Counted from the first letter of the stretch, positions 38,672 to 49,490 are shown. The stretch is 64,000 bases of DNA from Pseudomonadota bacterium (GCA_018262095.1 JAGTRW010000020.1:1-64000), one strand, 5' to 3'. Made by a program: numbers and translations. Notes: generated by a model not told the origin, from the sequence alone.

Positions 38672-39948
38672 GAGGCGAGGCGGCTCCACGCTTTGAGGAA
38701 GAAATCCGGCGTCCCGAAGTTACCCGATTTCAGGGCCAGCGCCAGCGGACGCGCGCTGGCGTCGCGGGTGATGCCGACCGTCCACGGCACGCCCGGGTCA
38801 ATTTCAGGTCCGATGCGCAGGCCGGATACGCCAAGCGCCTTGACCACGGCGCCCGAAGTCTCGCCGCCGGCGACGATCAGTTGGCCGACGCCGAGGCCGA
38901 CCAGGCCCTTGGCGATCGCTGCAAAGGCGTCCTCGACCAGGTTGCCGGCCTGCTCGGCGCCCAGTTGCGCCTGCACCGCCTTGACTGCTTCGGGCGTCGC
39001 CGTGGCGTAGATCAGCACCGGCCCCGCGTTAATGTGTTGCGCGGCCCACGCCAGTGCGGCGCCGACGACGTCGCTGCCGCGCGCGAGTTCAAACGGATCG
39101 ACGTTGAACGACGGATGCGCCGCGCGCATCGCGGCGACCTGCCCTTGCGTCGCGATCGAGCAGCTGCCCGAAATCACCGCGCGCAGGCCGCCGGTCGGCG
39201 GCAAGGTGTCAGCCACCAAGTCGTCGGCGAGCAGACCAGCGCGGCGGAAGTTCTGCGGCAGGCCGAGCGCGATTCCCGACCCGGCGGTGACCAGCGGCAG
39301 GTCGGCGCAGGCCGCGCCGATGCTCATCAGGTCGTCGTTGGACAGCGCGTCGACGACGGCGAAGTTGCAGCCCTCGGCCTGCAGCGCGGCAAAGCGCTCG
39401 CGCACCGCCGCCTCACCCTTAAGCACCGTCGAATACTCGGCGAGGCCGACCTTGCCCTTGACCTGCGCCTGCAGCACGCGAACCAGGCTGGCATCGTTCA
39501 TCGGCGTCAGCGGATGGTTGCGCATTCCCGACTCCGACAGCAGTTGATCGCCGGCAAAGAGGTAGCCCTTGTAGATCGTCCGGTTGTTGGCCGGGAACGC
39601 CGGGCAGGCAATTGTGAACTTGCTGCCCAGCGCATCCATCAGCGCTTCGGCGACCGGGCCGATATTGCCCTTGGCGGTCGAGTCGAAAGTCGAACAGTAT
39701 TTGAAGTAGGCCTGCTTGCAGCCGGCCTGCTGCAGCCAGCGAAGCGCCGCGAGCGATTCTTCGATGGCCTCGGCGGCCGGCGTCGTTCGCGATTTGAGCG
39801 CGATGACCACCGCGTCAATGTCGTCGCCGATCGGTTCCTGCGGCACGCCGATCATTTGCACCGTCCGCATGCCGGCCTTGACCAGCATACCGGCCAAGTC
39901 GGTCCCTCCGGTGAAATCGTCAGCGATGCAACCTAGCAGCACAGTCAT
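38668..39948 (-). CDS. otnK: 3-oxo-tetronate kinase (DUF1537 family)
   Basis: A 426-residue kinase of the four-carbon acid sugar kinase family (E. coli YgbK). It phosphorylates 3-oxo-tetronate at O4. It starts MTVLLGCIADDFTGGTDLA, the DUF1537 N-terminal signature, and has YFKYCSTFDSTAKGNIGPV and the C-terminal nucleotide-binding segment QLIVAGGETSGAVVKAL. It is the first gene of the otnK-otnC-otnI operon, 220 bases after ltnD, with a clear promoter and a palindrome between. Confidence 0.92.
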   Translation of the reverse strand: MTVLLGCIADDFTGGTDLAGMLVKAGMRTVQMIGVPQEPIGDDIDAVVIALKSRTTPAAEAIEESLAALRWLQQAGCKQAYFKYCSTFDSTAKGNIGPVAEALMDALGSKFTIACPAFPANNRTIYKGYLFAGDQLLSESGMRNHPLTPMNDASLVRVLQAQVKGKVGLAEYSTVLKGEAAVRERFAALQAEGCNFAVVDALSNDDLMSIGAACADLPLVTAGSGIALGLPQNFRRAGLLADDLVADTLPPTGGLRAVISGSCSIATQGQVAAMRAAHPSFNVDPFELARGSDVVGAALAWAAQHINAGPVLIYATATPEAVKAVQAQLGAEQAGNLVEDAFAAIAKGLVGLGVGQLIVAGGETSGAVVKALGVSGLRIGPEIDPGVPWTVGITRDASARPLALALKSGNFGTPDFFLKAWSRLAS

Positions 39949-40035
39949 TACCTACTCCTTTTCAGCACATTAATGTTCAGATCATTTGAACGGCTCTCCG
40001 CCTGAAGAGCGAGCCCGCCCCGACTACAGACATCC

Positions 40036-40092
40036 GATATGTTATATCGCGCCGTGGCATACTATTTATTTTTCACCGCGAAGACAAGTCAA
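40036..40092 (-). promoter_or_regulatory. Promoter and palindromic operator of otnK-otnC-otnI
   Basis: On the minus strand a -35 TTGACT (40092-40087) and a -10 ATAAAT (40069-40064) are 17 bases apart. A perfect 5-3-5 palindrome, GATATGTTATATC (40036-40048 in plus orientation), lies about +9 to +21 from the predicted start. This mirrors the arrangement in the ApnO-like promoter, although the palindrome sequence differs. Confidence 0.68.
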
Positions 40093-40171
40093 CCGTCAAT
40101 CTGCGGCGCTGCCGAGTCGACATCAGAATCCCCCGGCAAGGCCGGGGGCGTAGCTCACCGGGCGGGCCGCC

Positions 40172-41083
40172 CTATTTCTTCGCTGGCAGCGAGATTCCCG
40201 GGAACATTTTGATCACCGCCGAATCGTCCTCGAGCCCGTGGCCTGCCGCCGACGCTTGCAGGTACATCTGGTGCGCGGTCGCCGAAAGCGGCAACGGGAA
40301 AACGTTCTTCTTGGCGTAGTCGAGGACGATGCCGAGGTCCTTGATGAAGATATTGACCGCCGACAAGGGCGTGTAGTCGGCGGCCAGGATGTGCGGCACA
40401 CGGTTCTCGAACATCCACGAGTTGCCGGCGCTGTGGGTGATCACCTCATAGACCTGCGCGGGGTCGGCGCCGGCACGGATCGCCAGCGCCATCGCCTCGC
40501 CGGCGGCGGCGATATGCACGCCGGCCAGCAACTGGTTGACCATCTTGACCACCGAGCCCGGACCGACTTCGTCGCCAAGCTTGTAGATCTTGCCGGCGAT
40601 CGCTTCGAGAACCGGCTGGCACTTGGCGTAGGCAGCGGGAGATCCCGACGACATGATCGTCATCTCACCGCTCGCGGCCTTCGCCGCGCCGCCCGAGATC
40701 GGTCCGTCGATCATCAGCAGACCAGCGTCGGCCAGGCGCTTGCCCAACGCCTTGGCGAACTCGGGCGAGACCGTCGCGCTGGCGATCACCACCGAGCCTG
40801 GCTTCAAGTGCGCCGCGGCGCCGCTGTCACCATTAGCGCCAAAGAGCACCGCTTCGGTCTGTTCGGCATTGACCACCACCGTAATCAGCACGTCGACGAG
40901 CTTGGCCATCGCCGCCAGCGACTCGCCGGCATGACCGCCGGCGTCGACGACTTTCTGCACCGCTTCCGGCCGCAGATCGAAGGCGTGCACTTCGAAGCCC
41001 TCGCGCACCAGCGACAGCGCAACGCCCATCCCCATCGCGCCGAGACCGACGACGCCGACCGGCATCTTCACTTGCGTATTCAT
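40172..41083 (-). CDS. ltnD: Tetronate (threonate) dehydrogenase, LtnD-like
   Basis: A 303-residue beta-hydroxyacid dehydrogenase (E. coli YgbJ relative) predicted to oxidise L-threonate or a related tetronate to 2-oxo-tetronate with NAD. It has the Rossmann motif VGVVGLGAMGMGVALSLV, the substrate-binding IDGPISGGAAKAASG and the catalytic Lys in GPGSVVKMVNQLL. ATG 41083 is preferred to TTG 41089 because GGAGA lies seven bases upstream. It is the last gene of the leftward TRAP operon and supplies the substrate of OtnI/OtnK. The preferred stereoisomer cannot be told from sequence. Confidence 0.87.
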   Translation of the reverse strand: MNTQVKMPVGVVGLGAMGMGVALSLVREGFEVHAFDLRPEAVQKVVDAGGHAGESLAAMAKLVDVLITVVVNAEQTEAVLFGANGDSGAAAHLKPGSVVIASATVSPEFAKALGKRLADAGLLMIDGPISGGAAKAASGEMTIMSSGSPAAYAKCQPVLEAIAGKIYKLGDEVGPGSVVKMVNQLLAGVHIAAAGEAMALAIRAGADPAQVYEVITHSAGNSWMFENRVPHILAADYTPLSAVNIFIKDLGIVLDYAKKNVFPLPLSATAHQMYLQASAAGHGLEDDSAVIKMFPGISLPAKK

Positions 41084-41111
41084 GCTCAATTCTCCACTTG
41101 ATTTGACGAAA

Positions 41112-42392
41112 TTATCGGGCGTAGACCAGGTCGCGCAGGAACAGCGACACTTGCGGCACGTAGGTGATGATCAGCAAGCAGCACAGCACGCACAGCACGA
41201 AGGGAATCAGTTCGCGAATAATCTTGTCGAGCGAGATCTTGGCGACCGTGCACGCGGCGAACAGATTGACGCCGAACGGCGGGGTGATCATGCCGAGCGC
41301 CAGATTGACGACCATGATCGTGCCGAAATGCACCGGGTCGATGCCGAACTTGACCGCCACCGGTGCCAGGATCGGCGCCAGCACGATGATCGACGCCGAG
41401 GTTTCGATGAACATGCCGATGATGAACAAGGCCGCATTGACGCCGAGCAGGAACATCGCCGGCGAGGTGAGGTTGGCCTTGAGGAAGTCGCCGATCGCTT
41501 CGGGAACGCCGGCGCGCGTGATCAGGAAGCTGAAGAGGCCCGCGTTGGCGATGATGAACATGATCACCGCCGACGAAATCACCGACTTCCTGAAGATCGG
41601 GTAGAGGTCGGAGAACTTGATTTCCTTGTAGATGAACAGCCCGACGATCAGCGCGTAGAACACCGCGACGACGGCCGCTTCGGTCGGCGTAAAAATGCCG
41701 CCGTAGATGCCGCCGAGGATGATCACCGGCATCATCAGCGCCAGCGCCGCTTCCTTGGTGGCATGGCCGAAGGTCATGCGGCCGATGTGGTCGTTCTTGC
41801 CGTAACCCTTGTATTTCGACCAGCACCAGACGAAGAACATCAGCCCGCCGCCGATCAGCAGGCCGGGGCCGAAACCGGCAATGAACAACTCGCCGATCGA
41901 GACCTCAGCCGAAACGCCGTAAAGGATCATCGGGATCGACGGCGGGATGATCACGCCGAGTTCAGCGGAGGTCGCCTGCAAGGCCGCCGCGAAGTTGGTC
42001 GGATAGCCGTGACGGATCAGCGCCGGGATCAGGATCGCGCCGATCGCGAAGGTCGTCGCGACGCTCGACCCGGAAACTGCGGCGAAGATCATGCAGGTCA
42101 TCACGCAGGTCATCGCCAGACCGCCCTGCAGGCCGCCGACGATCGACTTGGCGAAATTGACCAGGCGATTGGAGATGCCGCCGACTTCCATCAGGTTGCC
42201 GGCGAGGATGAAGAACGGGATCGCGCCGAGCGCGAACTTGTCAATCGCCGAGAACATTTCCTTGGGCGCGACGAGCATCGGGATACTTGAAAAGAAGTGG
42301 ATCCCGGTCACGCTGGCAAGACCGATCGAAATGGCGATCGGCACGCTGAACGCGAAAAAGATCACCATTGAAGCAAACATTGCTGAGGGCAT
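41112..42392 (-). CDS. dctM: TRAP transporter large permease (DctM)
   Basis: A 426-residue inner-membrane permease with about twelve hydrophobic segments. DctM motifs: ALGAIPFFILAGNLMEVGG, AAVSGSSVATTFAIG, PPSIPMILYG and NLALGMITPPFGVNLF. It forms a transporter with the small permease (42423-42914) and the binding protein (42985-43959), all on the minus strand. The cargo is probably the tetronate or branched acid sugar that the neighbouring enzymes process. Confidence 0.95.
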   Translation of the reverse strand: MPSAMFASMVIFFAFSVPIAISIGLASVTGIHFFSSIPMLVAPKEMFSAIDKFALGAIPFFILAGNLMEVGGISNRLVNFAKSIVGGLQGGLAMTCVMTCMIFAAVSGSSVATTFAIGAILIPALIRHGYPTNFAAALQATSAELGVIIPPSIPMILYGVSAEVSIGELFIAGFGPGLLIGGGLMFFVWCWSKYKGYGKNDHIGRMTFGHATKEAALALMMPVIILGGIYGGIFTPTEAAVVAVFYALIVGLFIYKEIKFSDLYPIFRKSVISSAVIMFIIANAGLFSFLITRAGVPEAIGDFLKANLTSPAMFLLGVNAALFIIGMFIETSASIIVLAPILAPVAVKFGIDPVHFGTIMVVNLALGMITPPFGVNLFAACTVAKISLDKIIRELIPFVLCVLCCLLIITYVPQVSLFLRDLVYAR

Positions 42393-42422
42393 TACGGCTC
42401 CTGACTCGTATCGGTGTTTGGA

Positions 42423-42914
42423 TTACTGCTGCGCGTCGAGTTCGGCGATGCGCGGATCGAGGAAATTGGCGATCACCGCGATGATGCCGAAGATCGCGCC
42501 GACCGGCAGCGCCGCATAGCCGACGCTCATCGGCAAAAACTCGAGCGCGCCGATCTCCTGAAAGCGCGTGCGCCAGGCAATGTCGGCGCCATACCACACC
42601 AGCACCGCCAGATAGATCACGGTGACCAGGGTAATCAGGAAATGCAGTGGGCGCTGAAAGCGGCCGCTCTTGCGGAACATCAGATCGACTGAAACCTGGG
42701 CGCCCTCGCGGAAGGCAACGACGACTCCGAACATCACCATCCAGATGATGTCGAGGCGGATCAGAATTTCGCTCCAGGTCGACGGCTCATTGAAGATGAA
42801 GCGGGTCAATACCTGAAACATCCCGAGCAGCGCGGCAATGCCCAGCATCACGCAGGCAGCGTGAATGATGAACGACGTCAGCCGCTGCTCAAAGGCAAGA
42901 AATAGAGTCTTCAT
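42423..42914 (-). CDS. dctQ: TRAP transporter small permease (DctQ)
   Basis: A 163-residue membrane protein with four hydrophobic segments, including IIHAACVMLGIAALLGMFQV and LITLVTVIYLAVLVWYG. The segment WSEILIRLDIIWMVMFGVVVAFREGAQVSVD is the DctQ signature region, read here in short form. ATG 42914 is preferred to an upstream in-frame start at 42938 because the cytoplasmic N-terminus then has the normal length; no strong ribosome-binding site is visible. It lies between the binding-protein and large-permease genes. Confidence 0.9.
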   Translation of the reverse strand: MKTLFLAFEQRLTSFIIHAACVMLGIAALLGMFQVLTRFIFNEPSTWSEILIRLDIIWMVMFGVVVAFREGAQVSVDLMFRKSGRFQRPLHFLITLVTVIYLAVLVWYGADIAWRTRFQEIGALEFLPMSVGYAALPVGAIFGIIAVIANFLDPRIAELDAQQ

Positions 42915-42984
42915 GGGTTTACACCGGGTCGCTGCCAAACCGCTGACACCGACCCGGTCCTTTCAGAAAGTTGCGATGACCGGC

Positions 42985-43959
42985 TTACTTGACGTCCTGG
43001 ATCTTCTTGATGTTGGCTTCGCCGTAGTCCTTGTTGTATTGGACGTAGGCCGAAGCGGTAGCCTTCTGGAACAGCGAGAGGTCGACCTTGTTGACCAAGG
43101 TGCCGGCCTTCTCGATCACGGCGATGCCGTTGGCTTCGTCGTCATTGACTTTCTTGCGGTTGGCAACCAGCGCGATCTTGGCGGCTTCCTGGAACGACGC
43201 CTTGTCCGCTGCGCTGAGCTTGTCCCACAGGCCCTTGTTGAGGATCAACAGCGCCGGCGAATAGACGTGGCTGGTCAGCGACAGGTACTTCTGCACCGTG
43301 TAGAGCTTGTTGGCGAGGATCACCGGAATCGGATTTTCCTGACCATCGACGGTTCCTGTCTGCAACGCGGTGAACACTTCGTTCATATTCATCGGCGTCG
43401 GCAGCGCGCCCATCGCCTTGAAGGCTTCCATGTGCACCTTGTTTTCCATGGTGCGGATCTTCATTCCCTTGAGATCTTCGGGAGTCACGATCGGCTTCTT
43501 GCTGTTGGTGACGTGGCGGAAACCGTTCTCCATCCAGCTGATCGCGACCAGCCCCTTGGCCGGGAACTTGGCCAGGATGTCCTGCCCGATCGGGCCGTCG
43601 AGCACCTTGCGCGCGTGAGCGTAGTCGCGGAACAGGAAGGGGATATCGACGATGCGCGTTTCAGCGACGAAATTGCCGACCGGGCCGGTCGAGGTAATGA
43701 TCAGATCCTGAGTTCCGAGTTGCACGGCTTCGAGCATTTCACGCTCGCCGCCCAAAGCGCCAGCCGGAAAGTATTGCAGCTTGTAACGGCCGTTGGTGCG
43801 CTTGGCGATTTCGTCGCCAAAGGTCGTCATTGCGATCCCGTAGTGCGAGTCGATGGTGTTAGTCCAACCTACTTTGAGAACGGTCTGTGCGTTTGCTGCG
43901 AGGGAAATGCTGAAACCAAGTACTGCGACCAGATGTGCTGCAAGTCGTGACACTTTCAT
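42985..43959 (-). CDS. dctP: TRAP transporter solute-binding protein (DctP)
   Basis: A 324-residue periplasmic binding protein with a signal peptide (LVAVLGFSISLAANA then Q). The mature protein has GVTIDSHYG-like WTNTIDSHYGIAMTTF, the conserved Arg in KGMKIRTMENKVH and TVDGQENPIPVI, typical of DctP. ATG 43959 is chosen because GGAGA lies four to five bases upstream. It is first in the leftward operon dctP-dctQ-dctM-ltnD and is divergent from the FadR-type regulator at 44268. Confidence 0.93.
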   Translation of the reverse strand: MKVSRLAAHLVAVLGFSISLAANAQTVLKVGWTNTIDSHYGIAMTTFGDEIAKRTNGRYKLQYFPAGALGGEREMLEAVQLGTQDLIITSTGPVGNFVAETRIVDIPFLFRDYAHARKVLDGPIGQDILAKFPAKGLVAISWMENGFRHVTNSKKPIVTPEDLKGMKIRTMENKVHMEAFKAMGALPTPMNMNEVFTALQTGTVDGQENPIPVILANKLYTVQKYLSLTSHVYSPALLILNKGLWDKLSAADKASFQEAAKIALVANRKKVNDDEANGIAVIEKAGTLVNKVDLSLFQKATASAYVQYNKDYGEANIKKIQDVK

Positions 43960-44180
43960 TTGTATCTCCTCACTCGGAAAAAGGCACCTGCTACAGACCT
44001 CCCGGCAAATGCCGGATTTTCCTGGCAGGCACCAAAACTTGATGTTGCTTTCATTCAACGACAGGCCCAACGACCTACCGCTCGTACTGTCCCCAGGGCA
44101 CTGAGGTCAGTGACGCCATATTGCACCGCCTACCCATAGCTGTCACACAAAGTTACATTACGCTTTATAGTCATCACACA

Positions 44181-44237
44181 AATCATACAAACGACGACAT
44201 GGACGAAAGTAAATCACAAAAGCTGTATGATTACAAT
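44181..44237. promoter_or_regulatory. Divergent promoters with a perfect inverted repeat
   Basis: AATCATACA (44181-44189) and TGTATGATT (44224-44232) are exact inverted copies, 43 bases centre to centre, about four helical turns. The left arm overlaps a minus-strand -35 (TTGTAT), with TATAAA as -10, reading toward dctP. The right arm abuts TACAAT (44232-44237), a likely -10 for the regulator gene. This is a good candidate operator for the FadR-type protein encoded at 44268. The whole 43960-44267 region is otherwise non-coding. Confidence 0.6.
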
Positions 44238-44267
44238 ACGTCTCAATTAAATCGTTTTGGAGCCCAA

Positions 44268-45044
44268 ATGGCCGCTGATCCGGAGTTGAAAATCGAACGT
44301 TTGGCCCTTGCCGGGACACTGACCGACCGCGTCTGCGGCGCACTGACTGAACTGGTCAGCGGTGACGATTTCCCCCCGGGATCGCGTCTACCGTCGGAGA
44401 CAAAGATGGCCAGCCGCTTCGGCGTCAGCCGTACGGTGATCCGCGAAGCGGTTTCTCGCCTCAAGTCCGAAGGTCTGGTCGAGTCGCGCCAGGGCAGCGG
44501 CGTTTTTGTTCGCGAACTGAATATGGACTCGCCGTTTCGCATCGATCCGAGCATCATGGAATCGGTTCAGTCGGTTCTGCAGGTCGTTGAATTGCGCCAA
44601 GTGCTCGAAGGCGAGATCGCCGCGCTGGCGGCAAAGCGTCGCAACGTCGCGCAGTTGGGTGCCATCAGGCAAGCGCTCAAACAGATCGACAGCGATGTCA
44701 GCGCCGGTGGCGATGGCGTTGATGCCGACATCGCTTTCCATCGCAGCATCGCCGAAGCGACCGGCAACCCGCATTTTCTGGCGCTGGTCCAGTTTCTGTT
44801 CAATTTTCTGCGTAGCGCAACGCAGACCACGCGCAGCATCGAAGCCACCCGTGCGACGCTGGCGCAGCAGGTCAAGGACGAACACCTTAGCATCGTCGAG
44901 GCGATTTCGCGGCGCGACACCGAAGCGGCGCGCGCCGCCGCCCGCCTGCATATGGAACGAGCCTCACGGCGCCTGGGCGCGAGCGACGTCAAGTCATTGC
45001 TGAACGCGGGTGTCGACAGCGCGTTGAACTCGCCCACAACCTAA
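44268..45044 (+). CDS. FadR/GntR-family transcriptional regulator
   Basis: A 258-residue repressor. The GntR helix-turn-helix reads LPSETKMASRFGVSRTVIREAVSRLKSEGLVESRQGSGVFV in blocks near residues 45-85; the FCD ligand domain has ADIAFHRSIAEATGN and DEHLSIVEAISRRD with the metal-binding residues. ATG 44268 is chosen because GGAG lies six bases upstream; earlier in-frame starts at 44199 and 44121 lack ribosome-binding sites and run through the promoter region. It is divergent from the TRAP-ltnD operon and is its probable regulator. Confidence 0.92.
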   Translation: MAADPELKIERLALAGTLTDRVCGALTELVSGDDFPPGSRLPSETKMASRFGVSRTVIREAVSRLKSEGLVESRQGSGVFVRELNMDSPFRIDPSIMESVQSVLQVVELRQVLEGEIAALAAKRRNVAQLGAIRQALKQIDSDVSAGGDGVDADIAFHRSIAEATGNPHFLALVQFLFNFLRSATQTTRSIEATRATLAQQVKDEHLSIVEAISRRDTEAARAAARLHMERASRRLGASDVKSLLNAGVDSALNSPTT

Positions 45045-45067
45045 GCGGCGCCCGCAAGACCTCGGCA

Positions 45068-46618
45068 TCAGCTTTTCAAAGACGCCAAAATCTCGCGGCG
45101 CATATCGGCGATATCGCGTTCCGGCGTGACCTGAACACCCTCGCACTTGCCGTCCCGGGCACAACGAGAACTGCGCGGACAAATGATCTGCGCGCCGTTG
45201 GCCAAGGATTCCTTGACCCATTCGATGTTGAGCACATTGGCGACCGCGCTGATCGAATCTGCTTCCGCCTTGGGTATTTTGGCGTTACCGCCGCGCCGCT
45301 GGCACTCATCGGCAATGCGATTAACGACCTGACTGGCATCGACGCCATTGGCCTCGAGCGCCGGAACCAGATCGATGCCGACCGAAAGCACGTGCCGATT
45401 ACCAGCCATGTCTTGCGTACGCAATGAATGGCAGCAATAAAGCAGCCAGCGATCATCGTCGCGCAATACCGAGATCTGCGACCCCGCTTTCGCTTTGCTG
45501 TCGCGCAGCAGACGAAACACCGCCCAGTTGGGACACGGGTCGGACGCCTGCGCCATGTTGCCCCAAGGCAACGGGATACCGTTGCCGCGATAGACCGCGC
45601 GCAGCAGGCCAGGCGGATAGGCATCGAAAAAGTGCCAATACGGATACGGCGAGACCTTGGTCATTCGGCGCATGATCACCGCTGGGGTCAGCTCGAGTTT
45701 CGCACCCATTTCGACGCGGTAGCGCTCGCGCGTCAGCAGCCTGCGAAACGGCTGCTTGGGACACAGCAGCGCGCCGGCGAAGAAGCTGCACTCGAAATCG
45801 CGCCACGCGTTGAGGACGTCGCGCGGATCCATTCCGGCGACGTGACCTCTCGCTTCGAGGCCAGCGCCCGTTTCCCCGCCGCTGGCGATCGACTTCATCC
45901 CATCGCCATGATGCAGGACCTTGTGCGCGAGATGCGTCGCCAGATCGAATTTGAGGCGCGCGGGCTCGGCCTGCAGTGCCTTGTTGAGATACACGACCCC
46001 GGGCGGTTCGTAGAACGAGCGCAGCATGCTGCGCAGCTCGCGCCCCTGGCACAGCGTCACGACGGGCTTGCGCTCGAACCAGCGCAATTCGAGTCCATGG
46101 GTTTTGCAGAGCGCGGTAATGTCACTGACGGACAACGGAAAAGCGCGCTTGCCAACTTCCTCGGCGGCTTTTTCCAGATCGGGAAACTCGTTGCGCGAGC
46201 TTTCCTGATAGGAGCGGATCAGCAGTTGTGCGAACTGACGGCCTGACGTGCCGGTCTGCGCCAGCAATTCCGGAATCGCCGCCTTGAGCAACTCTTTGGA
46301 AAACAGGAACGCCGGTTCCAGCGGAGCCCGGGCGGCCCCGCCGCTGGCGGGTGCCGTTGTAACCGGCGTGACTGCCGCATTCTGATCTGAAAACCAGGCC
46401 AAGCTGCGCTGGAAGACCTTGGCCAGCAGCATCATCACCTGCTCGGCAGGAACGCGGCGTCCGCTTTCGATCATGCTCAGATAGGACACTGACGGCGCCG
46501 CCTGAGCATCGATCTGGATGCACCGCTGCGACAACTCTTCAAGAGTCATGTGGTTTTGCTTGCGCAAGGCACGCAATTTCGCACCAAGAAAGTGGCTGTT
46601 CCGGCCGCTATTTGCCAT
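45068..46618 (-). CDS. XRE-family regulator with ImmA-like domain (RamB/PrpR-like)
   Basis: A 516-residue regulator. The N-terminal Cro/CI helix-turn-helix (residues about 8-70) is LGAKLRALRKQNHMTLEELS with SVSYLSMIESGRR. The middle has an ImmA/IrrE-like region in which the usual HExxH is altered (FDLATHLAHKVLHH). The C-terminal half contains several cysteines (DPCPNW, ICPRSSRCARDGKCEG) that could bind metal or an iron-sulfur cluster. This layout resembles short-chain-acyl/acetate regulators such as RamB and PrpR of actinobacteria. ATG 46618 has GGAG upstream. Its own promoter region carries GTGAA motifs also found at the aceA promoter. Confidence 0.82.
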   Translation of the reverse strand: MANSGRNSHFLGAKLRALRKQNHMTLEELSQRCIQIDAQAAPSVSYLSMIESGRRVPAEQVMMLLAKVFQRSLAWFSDQNAAVTPVTTAPASGGAARAPLEPAFLFSKELLKAAIPELLAQTGTSGRQFAQLLIRSYQESSRNEFPDLEKAAEEVGKRAFPLSVSDITALCKTHGLELRWFERKPVVTLCQGRELRSMLRSFYEPPGVVYLNKALQAEPARLKFDLATHLAHKVLHHGDGMKSIASGGETGAGLEARGHVAGMDPRDVLNAWRDFECSFFAGALLCPKQPFRRLLTRERYRVEMGAKLELTPAVIMRRMTKVSPYPYWHFFDAYPPGLLRAVYRGNGIPLPWGNMAQASDPCPNWAVFRLLRDSKAKAGSQISVLRDDDRWLLYCCHSLRTQDMAGNRHVLSVGIDLVPALEANGVDASQVVNRIADECQRRGGNAKIPKAEADSISAVANVLNIEWVKESLANGAQIICPRSSRCARDGKCEGVQVTPERDIADMRREILASLKS

Positions 46619-46640
46619 CGCCGCTCCAGTGAAATCGTGC

Positions 46641-46706
46641 TTGTGAAAAGCCCTTACACCCGGTTTGTGAAGTTTACATTGTGAAATTTCTATTAGTAAA
46701 ATTTTC
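46641..46706. promoter_or_regulatory. Cluster of GTGAA-type motifs upstream of the XRE regulator
   Basis: Three same-direction copies are seen: TTGTGAAAAG (46641-46650), TTTGTGAAGTTTAC (46664-46677) and ATTGTGAAATTTC (46678-46690), followed by an imperfect inverted partner GAAATTTC...AAAATTTTC ending at 46706. The spacer of the aceA promoter contains GTGAAACTTTCGC. An autoregulatory operator is inferred. Confidence 0.5.
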
Positions 46707-46857
46707 AAACCAGTGCGTCTAGGATAGCTCAACGGTCTCTTGCGATCAAAACCACCAAGCCCAGATCAACAGTTTTCTGCAGCACCGTCTGACTGAAGCG
46801 GACTTTATACCATTTCAATCAGCGTTCAATTGACCACCAACCGAAAGGAGAGCAATC

Positions 46858-47025
46858 ATGCAAACTCATTTTGAGCGTAGAACCGGAACCGATCGTCGCG
46901 GCGCCAATCGGTCTGCGGGAACCGAGTGGCGATGGTACGAGACCTCACTGGGCACCTCGGCCGGCGGCGAATACGACCCTTACGACCCCTATTGGGAGCC
47001 CGTGATCGGCCAGGATGACGATTGA
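46858..47025 (+). CDS. Small uncharacterised protein, 55 residues
   Basis: A short gene with an excellent ribosome-binding site, AAAGGAGA seven bases before ATG. The protein is hydrophilic: an Arg-rich N-terminal half (ERRTGTDRRGANR) followed by an acidic/aromatic C-terminal half with a tandem DPYDPYW and ending GQDDD. There is no signal peptide, membrane segment or cysteine. It is divergent from the XRE regulator, sharing the GTGAA motif region, and convergent with icd. A 12-base-pair hairpin follows the stop closely. I recognise no family. Good ribosome-binding site, codon use and terminator-like hairpin argue that it is real. Confidence 0.7.
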   Translation: MQTHFERRTGTDRRGANRSAGTEWRWYETSLGTSAGGEYDPYDPYWEPVIGQDDD

Positions 47026-47030
47026 CAGAC

Positions 47031-47062
47031 CGGTGGCGGCCGTCGGCGAGCGGCCGCCACCG
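47031..47062 (+). terminator. Hairpin after the small gene
   Basis: A 12-base-pair GC-rich stem (47031-47042 with 47051-47062) with an eight-base loop begins five bases after the small-gene stop. It lacks a T-tract. Confidence 0.55.
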
Positions 47063-47122
47063 CGATATCACGAAGTCACCGCGCCACCGCGGCGCATCGT
47101 CAGCCACGGATCAAGAAGCACC

Positions 47123-47160
47123 AAAAAAAGCGCCTGCCGGAGAAATCCGCGGCAGGCGCT
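47123..47160 (-). terminator. Terminator after icd
   Basis: A 10-base-pair stem (47129-47138 with 47151-47160) is followed on the minus strand by seven T residues. A second short hairpin, CTGCCGCT-T-AGCGGCAG (47173-47189), lies between it and the icd stop. Confidence 0.9.
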
Positions 47161-47198
47161 GGTCCGAAAGAACTGCCGCTTAGCGGCAGACCCTATCG

Positions 47199-49445
<2,247 letters not shown>

Positions 49446-49461
49446 CTAAAAATCAGCGCAG

Positions 49462-49490
49462 AAAATAATCTGCGAATGCAGTCGTTGCAA
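49462..49490 (-). promoter_or_regulatory. icd promoter
   Basis: On the minus strand -35 TTGCAA (49490-49485) and -10 TATTTT (49467-49462) are 17 bases apart, about 40 bases before the icd start. The GTGAA motif seen at aceA is not present here. Confidence 0.5.
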
